From contig CANLDW010000003.1 of assembly GCA_947489525.1 (NCBI GenBank), positions 310,001-374,000 of the forward strand: a stretch of DNA of 64,000 nucleotides, read 5' to 3'. The translations under genes and the position numbers were made by a program. Each line of letters begins with the position of its first letter. Position 1 is the stretch's first letter. This document shows positions 57,629 to 64,000 of the stretch, in pieces. Below the pieces are notes generated by a model that was given only the letters and a program-made list of their open reading frames with translations, had not been told where the DNA came from and made no database searches. This DNA is from an uncultured Psychrobacter sp. GTDB lineage: Bacteria; Pseudomonadota; Gammaproteobacteria; Pseudomonadales; Moraxellaceae.

Positions 57629-58912
57629 TTAGCTGGCTACTTTGCTCTCACCATCTTCGCGATCCAGACCAAACGCAGTATGCAGCGACTTGACAGCCTT
57701 TTCTAAATGCTGCTCTTGGATAAGTACAGAGACTTTGATCTCACTGGTGGATATCATTTGGATATTGATGTTATTTTCAGCGAGCGTTTGGAACATGAGA
57801 CTAGCGACGCCTGCGTGTGAGCGCATACCGACACCGACTAAAGATATTTTCACCACTTCGCTGTTGCCAGAAACTTCTCTTGCCCCAATCTCGTCTTTAA
57901 CCTCATCGTTGAGCACTTTTAAGGTTTTATCCATATCGCCACGGTTGACGGTAAAACTAAAATCTGTCGTACCGTTGGTAGATAGGTTTTGGACAATCAT
58001 GTCAATCTCGATATTAGCGCGTCCCACAGGGCTTAGAATTGCAGAAGCAACGCCTGGGTGATCAGGTACGCCGCGCACAACGATTTTTGCCTCGTCGCGA
58101 TTAAAAGCAATACCTGAGATGATTGCCTGTTCCATACTATCTCCTTCATCTATCGTAATTAAGGTACCGACGTTGTTTTTAAAATCGTCGTCATAGCGAC
58201 CGTCATTGTTTTCATCAAAGCTGGATAACACGCGCAGTGGTACGCCGTACTTGCCTGCAAATTCTACTGAGCGAATCTGTAGAATTTTGGAGCCGAGGCT
58301 TGCCATCTCAAGCATCTCTTCAAAGGTAATCTTTTCAAGCTTTCTAGCTTTTGAGGTGACGCGTGGATCAGTGGTATAGACGCCATCAACATCCGTATAG
58401 ATCTGACATTCATCAGCCCCTAGTGCCGCTGCAATAGCAACCCCTGTAGTATCTGAACCGCCGCGCCCGAGTGTAGTGGCGTTACCTTGCTCATCGATAC
58501 CTTGAAAACCGGCAACGATAACGATGTTACCCGCATTAAGCTCAGCACGTATATTGTGATCGTCGATAGACTCAATGCGAGCTTTATTATAAGCGCTATC
58601 TGTTTTAATCGCCACTTGGCGACCGGTAAAAGAGCGCGCGCCGATACCCAGCTCCTTTATCGCCATCGCAAGCAGTGATATAGAGACTTGCTCACCGGTA
58701 GAGACCATCTGATCGTATTCACGAGGATCAGGTTGGGTGCTTATCTGGCGCGCCAAATCAATTAGGCGATTGGTTTCACCGCTCATAGCAGAGACGACGA
58801 CGACCACTTGATGACCGTTGTCATGCCAGCGCTTTACTCGTCTGGCTACGTTTTTGATACGGTCGATACTGCCCATTGAGGTGCCGCCGTACTTTTGTAC
58901 TATTAACGCCAT
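57629..58912 (-). CDS. lysC: Aspartokinase
   Basis: It phosphorylates aspartate, the first step to lysine, threonine and methionine. The kinase part has [67 protein letters not shown]. Two ACT domains at the C-terminus ([34 protein letters not shown]) bind feedback inhibitors. At 427 residues it has the single-function length. It starts with ATG; AGGT is the only ribosome-site match. Confidence 0.97.
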   Translation of the reverse strand: MALIVQKYGGTSMGSIDRIKNVARRVKRWHDNGHQVVVVVSAMSGETNRLIDLARQISTQPDPREYDQMVSTGEQVSISLLAMAIKELGIGARSFTGRQVAIKTDSAYNKARIESIDDHNIRAELNAGNIVIVAGFQGIDEQGNATTLGRGGSDTTGVAIAAALGADECQIYTDVDGVYTTDPRVTSKARKLEKITFEEMLEMASLGSKILQIRSVEFAGKYGVPLRVLSSFDENNDGRYDDDFKNNVGTLITIDEGDSMEQAIISGIAFNRDEAKIVVRGVPDHPGVASAILSPVGRANIEIDMIVQNLSTNGTTDFSFTVNRGDMDKTLKVLNDEVKDEIGAREVSGNSEVVKISLVGVGMRSHAGVASLMFQTLAENNINIQMISTSEIKVSVLIQEQHLEKAVKSLHTAFGLDREDGESKVAS

Positions 58913-59223
58913 AAAATTTACCTATCATTCAGTCATAATGGTTTGCAGTTGTCGCGGTACACGACTACTATCACCACTTAATTATTACAGTGTTCACGCC
59001 CTTATACATTATTTACAACATAGCGCTATGATCTTTAACCAAAAAGTGCGCACCGTTTTATTCTCATGTTTTTTGGTTGAGTTAACATGCATACCCTAAA
59101 AAAGGATGACCTTTATAACACATTCAAACGCTAAGTTTAAACTGTTGCATGCGTAAGATACATGGCGTTTGGTTATGACCCCTATAACTAAACGCTCGCT
59201 CTATTTTAAGATTAGCCCCTATA
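58913..59223. other. Region between alaS and lysC
   Basis: 311 bases. A hairpin GCGTTTGGTTAT / ATAACTAAACGC (59165-59194, one mismatch-type pair) is just after alaS but has no T run on the minus strand. AACCAAAAA / TTTTTGGTT at about 59037-59077 is a second inverted repeat. I looked for a lysine riboswitch before lysC and did not see one. Confidence 0.5.
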
Positions 59224-61896
59224 TTAGCTTAACTCTTTTTCAATCCAGGCGGGCAGAGCGTTTAAAACTGAGCCCGTATTGTCCGATTTGGGCGCGCCGC
59301 CTTGAGCGTAATCAGGCTTACCGCCTCCTTTACCACCAAGCTCTGCTGCTAAGTGCCGGATGATATCGCCCGCTTTTATCTTTGTGGTTAAGGACTTAGC
59401 AACGCTAGCAGCTAGAGCCAATTGCCCCTCTTTATCACCGACCAATACGATGACGCTATCGGGAAGTTTGGACTTGATGTCATCCATAAGCGTACGGATG
59501 GATTTGCCGTCGACGCCGCTCATCGTACTGATGAGCACAGAAGTACCAGCGAGAGTTTGGACATCACCGAGCAAATTAGCAGCTTGGGCGCTAGCTATCT
59601 TTTGTTGCAAGCGCTCAAGCTCTTTTTCATACTCGCGTAGCTTGTCAGCCATAGTGCGCACTCGTGCGGCAACCTCAGGGCGCTTGGCTTTGAGCTGACC
59701 GGCAAGCTCGCTTAATTGCTGATCGCCTTGCTGCATGTATTTTACCGCATTCATACCAGTGACCGCTTCAATACGGCGGATACCTGCGGCAATGCCTGAT
59801 TCAGTAGTGACTTTGAACACCCCGATATCACCAGTACGCTGCACGTGTAGACCGCCGCACAGCTCAATGGAGAAAGGCTGCTGAACACCATCAACGTTGT
59901 GCTCAGTACCCATTGTGAGTACGCGCACCTGATCGCCGTACTTTTCGCCAAATAAGGCTACCGCACCTTTATCCATTGCTTCATCTATGGACATATTCTC
60001 GATACGAGCAGGTGTATTGGCTTGGATTTGCTCATTCACCAGACGTTCAATGCGCGTAATATCCGCTTCTGTCACAGGTTTGTCGTATGCAAAATCGAAA
60101 CGCAGTACCTCACTTGAGACCAGTGAGCCTTTTTGACTGACGCCTTCGCCGAGTACATGACGTAGCGCGGCGTGCAATAGATGGGTGGCGGAGTGGTTTT
60201 TGGCACTAGCGGCGCGAATACTGGATAGGACTTGCGCCTCAGCGCTCTGCTCAGTATGGATCGTACCCATGGTAACGACACCATAATGGATGATCGCTTG
60301 CCCTGACTTTTTGGTGTTTTGTACGTCAAATACACCAGAGCTGCTACGTATCTCGCCAAGCTCGCCGACCTGACCACCGCCTTCTGCATAAAAGGGCGTG
60401 CGATCTAAGACAATAACGCCTTCCATACCCTCATCTAAGCTATCGGTAGGCTGACCTTCTTTATAAAGCGCGAGTACCTGAACATCGGTCTCCTCAAGCT
60501 GATCATACCCGATAAATTCAGTAGGACTATCGACATGAATCACACTGCTGTAGTCGACATCGAACTTGCCGGCATCACGAGCGCGGGCACGCTGAGCCTG
60601 CATGTGTTCATCAAACTCATCTTCATTGATAGCAATACCACGCTCGCGCGTGATATCAGCAGTTAGATCGAGCGGGAAGCCGTAAGTGTCATAAAGCTTA
60701 AACGCCGCCTCGCCTGAGAGCGTATCGCCATCTTGCAATGTTTCAAGCTCACTTGCCAGTAGACGTAAGCCTTGCGCTAAGGTTTTAGCAAACTGTGCCT
60801 CTTCTTTTTGGATGGCAGTCTCAATCAGGCTTTGTTTTTCAACCAGCTCAGGATAGGCGTCACCCATCTCTTTAGCTAGTGGTGCAACCATCTTGTAAAA
60901 AAACTCACTCTCTGCACCAAGCTTATTGCCGTGACGAACCGCGCGGCGAATGATACGGCGCAGCACATAACCACGACCTTCGTTGCTTGGCATCACACCA
61001 TCAGCGATCAAAAACGCCACGGCGCGAATGTGATCAGCGATAACTTTTAAAGACGCTTGCTGATCATTAGTGATATCTAGAATGTCGGCAGCGGCGTCCA
61101 TGAGATGAGTGAATAAGTCGATCTCATAGTTGCCGTGTACGCCCTGCATGATGGCACTGATACGCTCAAGCCCCATGCCAGTATCGACACTTGGTGCTGG
61201 CAGCGGTAGCATCGTACCGTCTTTTTGGCGATTAAACTGCATAAAAACGCAGTTCCAAATCTCAATATAGCGATCGCCATCCTCTTCAGGAGTGCCGGGC
61301 AGCCCGCCTTCGATGTCTGGACCATGATCATAAAAGACTTCGGTACAAGGGCCACATGGGCCAGTATCACCCATAGTCCAAAAGTTATCAGAGGCGTAAG
61401 GCGCGCCTTTATTATCACCGATACGAATGATGCGCTCGCTTGGTAGCCCAATTTGGTTATGCCAAATATCAAAAGCTTCATCATCGGTCTCATAAATAGT
61501 GACATACAGACGATCTTTGTCGATAGCGAGCCAGTCAGTCGATGTCAAAAACTCCCAAATATAGGCGATGCCTGCTGCTTTAAAATAGTCACCAAAGGAG
61601 AAGTTACCCAGCATTTCAAAGAAAGTATGATGACGAGCGGTATAACCGACGTTATCCAAGTCGTTGTGTTTGCCACCTGCGCGTACGCATTTTTGCGAGC
61701 TAACAGCGCGCGTGTAATCACGTGGTTCTAAGCCTAAAAAAGTTTCTTTGAACTGGTTCATACCCGCATTGGTAAACAGCAGGGTTGGGTCATTGTGCGG
61801 AATTAGGCTAGACGAGGGCACGGCAGTATGCTGCTTGCTTACAAAAAAATCGATAAAAGCGTTACGAATATCGGCTGTTTGAGATGGCTGGCTCAC
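59224..61896 (-). CDS. alaS: Alanyl-tRNA synthetase
   Basis: It charges tRNA-Ala and edits mischarged Ser. The N-terminal class II catalytic core has FIDFFVSKQHTAVPSSSL, TNAGMNQFKETFLG and GMGLERI. The editing domain has the zinc ligands HSATHLLHAAL and CGGLH, and the C-terminal C-Ala domain ends with GGKGGGKPDYAQGGAP. The length of 890 is standard. GTG start with AAGGAG five bases upstream. It may precede lysC in one transcript, as in Pseudomonas (alaS-lysC-csrA). Confidence 0.98.
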   Translation of the reverse strand: MSQPSQTADIRNAFIDFFVSKQHTAVPSSSLIPHNDPTLLFTNAGMNQFKETFLGLEPRDYTRAVSSQKCVRAGGKHNDLDNVGYTARHHTFFEMLGNFSFGDYFKAAGIAYIWEFLTSTDWLAIDKDRLYVTIYETDDEAFDIWHNQIGLPSERIIRIGDNKGAPYASDNFWTMGDTGPCGPCTEVFYDHGPDIEGGLPGTPEEDGDRYIEIWNCVFMQFNRQKDGTMLPLPAPSVDTGMGLERISAIMQGVHGNYEIDLFTHLMDAAADILDITNDQQASLKVIADHIRAVAFLIADGVMPSNEGRGYVLRRIIRRAVRHGNKLGAESEFFYKMVAPLAKEMGDAYPELVEKQSLIETAIQKEEAQFAKTLAQGLRLLASELETLQDGDTLSGEAAFKLYDTYGFPLDLTADITRERGIAINEDEFDEHMQAQRARARDAGKFDVDYSSVIHVDSPTEFIGYDQLEETDVQVLALYKEGQPTDSLDEGMEGVIVLDRTPFYAEGGGQVGELGEIRSSSGVFDVQNTKKSGQAIIHYGVVTMGTIHTEQSAEAQVLSSIRAASAKNHSATHLLHAALRHVLGEGVSQKGSLVSSEVLRFDFAYDKPVTEADITRIERLVNEQIQANTPARIENMSIDEAMDKGAVALFGEKYGDQVRVLTMGTEHNVDGVQQPFSIELCGGLHVQRTGDIGVFKVTTESGIAAGIRRIEAVTGMNAVKYMQQGDQQLSELAGQLKAKRPEVAARVRTMADKLREYEKELERLQQKIASAQAANLLGDVQTLAGTSVLISTMSGVDGKSIRTLMDDIKSKLPDSVIVLVGDKEGQLALAASVAKSLTTKIKAGDIIRHLAAELGGKGGGKPDYAQGGAPKSDNTGSVLNALPAWIEKELS

Positions 61897-61981
61897 AGCG
61901 GCTCCTTAGTGCAGTAGGATTAAGATCAAAACCTGTTTATCATGAGACAAAGGGTGGGCGTAGGCAGCTGCTTATATCTTT

Positions 61982-62011
61982 GCAAAAAAACGCTGGGTTA
62001 AAAAACCCAGC
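61982..62011 (-). terminator. Terminator of the DUF389 gene
   Basis: On the minus strand GCTGGGTT, short loop, AACCCAGC, then GTTTTTTTGCA. It lies about 130 bases after the stop. Confidence 0.88.
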
Positions 62012-62144
62012 CTACGACTGATGACAACCCCTGTGTCAAAACAGGTAAGCTTAAAATAAGAGTAAATATAAATGACGCGATTTTAGCACATCCGTCCCTG
62101 CTCTTGATACCTGATATATAGTCCAAATGTGTTACTACTGAGGA

Positions 62145-63752
62145 TCAGTTAGTCAAAATAGCCGCATCCGTTTTATCTAGCTTATCAGTAATCAATGGAT
62201 TGGCCTCGATGACTTGCACCGGTAAATATCGTAGCTGTATTTTAATTGGTAGGTAGTCTGGAAAGTTCTCGTCCATATCTTTAGTAATCGCTGCTTCGAT
62301 TTGGCGGACATCGTATGAGCTTGGGGTCGTTTGACCACGAATAACCGCTCGAACAATCTGATTGCCGTCGGCTCTATCGAACTGAGTATTGGTAAGTACA
62401 TTGCCTTTATCAATATAGTAGTCATTGATCGTCGCTTTAACATTGCTCTCAAAGGTTTGCTGCTTGGCATTGGTCTTTAAATTAATTGAGAGATACGTCC
62501 CTAATACTGCCAATAAGATTAGCGTCACCGCGTTGCGTCTACAAAAGGTATAAAAGGTACTGGCCTTGTAGTCATCATCAACCAAACGCCGAAAGCCTAA
62601 TATCCACAGTACTAAAGCATTGGTAAATTGAATGGCGATGATGTTGGTAATGGCTAATAAAAGCGCACCAAAGCCGAGCACCATCTCGCCATTTGCAAAT
62701 AAAATACCGCTGGCAGCGAGCGGCGGCACCAAGGCGGTGGCTACTGCCACTCCAACCACAGCGACGGATAAGTGCGGCGATACCATAGCGTACGCGCCAG
62801 CAGTGCCACCTGCTAGAGCAATCATCAGATCCATAGAGGTGGGCTGCGTACGCGATAAAATCTCATTGGTGAGCGGTTGATCATTGTGTAACCAACCCAC
62901 CACAAACCCGACTAATACCACTATTGATACCCCAGCGGCTACGGTAAATAAGGATTTACGTAGTAGCGGCATACGGTGATCAATGATCGCTAGTGCCACT
63001 CCAGTGATCGGACCTAGCATCATCGCCACCAGCATCGCTCCAATGACGACAGCGGCCGAATTAGTCACCAACCCGTAGCTGGCAATAATGGCGGAGAGAA
63101 TATTCATCACAAAATACATACGACTGGGTAGAGCGTTGGCTTCGATCTTAACGCGCACCTCAGGATAGTCTACTTTTTGATTACTAAACTGCTCGGCGAC
63201 AAACTGCTTATAGGACTCAAGCTTGGCTTCTTTTTGTTCTTGTATTTCATCTGACTCAGCCGCGCTATCTTCAGCGAGATTATCGGTATGCTCATTAGCA
63301 GAATTTTCATCATCAAACGGCTGCGATCCTTCAGTTGATACATCGTTAACCAAAGAACTCGTATCAGGCAAATCATTGTCTGGGGTTTGCGATGAGTTAT
63401 CACTTAGCGCTGACTGGTTTTCTTCCACGCCATTTGCACGCATTGATTCTACGTTAGTGTTTGGATGGGCAAGGGCGTTCTCGGCCTTATTCTCAGCGTT
63501 ATTCGTATTTTGTTCTGCTGCATCAAGGATATTGGGATCAGAGGTTTCAACGGAGGCAATGACAACATCAGGACTTGGTGAGGTCATCGTAATTTTAGAT
63601 GCAGGAGCCTTTGCACCTTCTTCATCAATAGCAGTGTCTGCTTGCGCGTCTAAGTTATCGACATGATCTATGAGGGGCTCAGATGCATAAGCATCGTTCG
63701 TTTGATCTGATAATGGAGGATTATCGGGTGAATCAGCAGAGGATAGAGTCAT
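62145..63752 (-). CDS. DUF389 (TIGR00341 family) membrane protein
   Basis: Function unknown. Several membrane helices start at about residue 210 (MYFVMNILSAIIASYGLVTNSAAVVIGAMLVAMMLGPITGVALAI) and run to about 420; the family motif is GAMLVAMMLGPI. A soluble C-terminal domain follows (ESNVKATINDYYIDKG). The first 190 residues are low-complexity, rich in Asp, Asn, Ser and Glu, then become a helix with EQKEAKLESYKQFVAEQF. Known family members often lack such a long N-terminal tail. No ribosome site is clear at the ATG. A single gene with its own terminator. Confidence 0.85.
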   Translation of the reverse strand: MTLSSADSPDNPPLSDQTNDAYASEPLIDHVDNLDAQADTAIDEEGAKAPASKITMTSPSPDVVIASVETSDPNILDAAEQNTNNAENKAENALAHPNTNVESMRANGVEENQSALSDNSSQTPDNDLPDTSSLVNDVSTEGSQPFDDENSANEHTDNLAEDSAAESDEIQEQKEAKLESYKQFVAEQFSNQKVDYPEVRVKIEANALPSRMYFVMNILSAIIASYGLVTNSAAVVIGAMLVAMMLGPITGVALAIIDHRMPLLRKSLFTVAAGVSIVVLVGFVVGWLHNDQPLTNEILSRTQPTSMDLMIALAGGTAGAYAMVSPHLSVAVVGVAVATALVPPLAASGILFANGEMVLGFGALLLAITNIIAIQFTNALVLWILGFRRLVDDDYKASTFYTFCRRNAVTLILLAVLGTYLSINLKTNAKQQTFESNVKATINDYYIDKGNVLTNTQFDRADGNQIVRAVIRGQTTPSSYDVRQIEAAITKDMDENFPDYLPIKIQLRYLPVQVIEANPLITDKLDKTDAAILTN

Positions 63753-63926
63753 GATGGTTAGTTTTTCTTAGAAGATATAGGATAGTCACTATTGTAATGC
63801 CAAATGCATTAAAGCGGAGCAATTTTTGCATATATCGGGCTAAGAAAATAGGTGTAAGCACTAACTAGAATGATATGGAATAAAGGTTATGCTAGTAAAG
63901 GACATAGCTGCCTTAATGATAGTTTT

Positions 63927-63977
63927 AAAAAATAGTCAGTAACTCCCTTATATTAGCATGGTTATAAAAAATAGTCA
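63927..63977. repeat. 13-base direct repeat near the right edge
   Basis: AAAAAATAGTCAG occurs at 63927-63939 and at 63965-63977, 38 bases apart. The 248 bases from 63753 to the window end have no gene I can support. Confidence 0.5.
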
Positions 63978-64000
63978 GCAGTTTAGATTGCCCATAGGGT

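Noticed and set aside
58913..59223. Lysine riboswitch upstream of lysC
   Set aside because: I did not find the conserved L-box core sequences or a five-helix layout; only simple inverted repeats are present.
63223..63666. 147-residue plus-strand frame in the DUF389 gene
   Set aside because: Serine-rich shadow of the acidic N-terminal region, with no ribosome site.

Overview
This window looks like an ordinary stretch of chromosome from a gammaproteobacterium of the family Moraxellaceae, most likely Psychrobacter. The evidence is the protein sequences (about 478-residue Gap, CsrA of about 80 residues with an acidic tail, Fis of about 119 residues, a HIT protein with a WPNPVWG segment), the gene orders (obg-proB, cmk-rpsA-ihfB-lapA-pyrF, prmA-DUF3426-fis-purH, an lpoP-like gene beside mrcB) and moderate-GC coding sequence separated by AT-rich spacers. 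I identify 50 protein genes. I found no rRNA, tRNA, CRISPR array, insertion sequence or prophage.

Layout. 0.3-5 kb: a Nudix/thiamine-phosphate-synthase-like fusion, a lipocalin with an unusual N-terminus, and a long-form gap gene preceded by repeat-rich non-coding DNA. 5.4-11.4 kb: obg, proB, hemE, argC and a membrane protein, all on the plus strand. 11.6-16.6 kb: clpS, clpA, ung, tadA. 16.7-21.5 kb: cmk, rpsA, ihfB, lapA, pyrF, without the lapB expected between lapA and pyrF. 21.6-32.1 kb: a metallophosphoesterase, a histidine phosphatase, rpsT (minus), an NAD(P)-binding protein, an RraA-like protein, mfd, a HIT protein and a membrane class III adenylate cyclase. 32.2-38.1 kb (minus): the isc iron-sulfur operon iscR-iscS-iscU-iscA-hscB-hscA-fdx behind a promoter with a probable IscR site. 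38.7-42.4 kb: an UbiJ-like membrane-anchored protein, hupB and ppiD. 42.5-47.1 kb (minus): prmA, a DUF3426 protein, fis and purH, with no dusB. 47.2-50.6 kb (minus): an LpoP-like TPR lipoprotein and mrcB (PBP1b). 51-56.3 kb: a CcoI-type copper ATPase, YccA/BI-1, nadK and a DUF1315 protein. 56.5-63.8 kb (minus): a HopJ-family protein, csrA, lysC, alaS and a DUF389 membrane protein.

How the genes work together. The isc genes form one pathway that builds Fe-S clusters under IscR feedback. ClpS and ClpA are the adaptor and unfoldase of one protease. LpoP and PBP1b are a likely activator-synthase pair in the cell wall. Cmk, S1, IHF and PyrF are a conserved growth-linked cluster. Most other genes are single transcription units closed by clear intrinsic terminators.

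I did not find a convincing new biological system. The signals most worth following are non-coding: the rpsA leader, which has a terminator-like hairpin, competing stems and three copies of CAAAGGT; a terminator-like hairpin directly before purH; an internal terminator-like hairpin in the isc operon; a 52-base near-perfect palindrome between ppiD and purH; and repeat blocks upstream of gap. Two short gene-like remnants and several proteins with acidic or serine-rich extensions are also noted.
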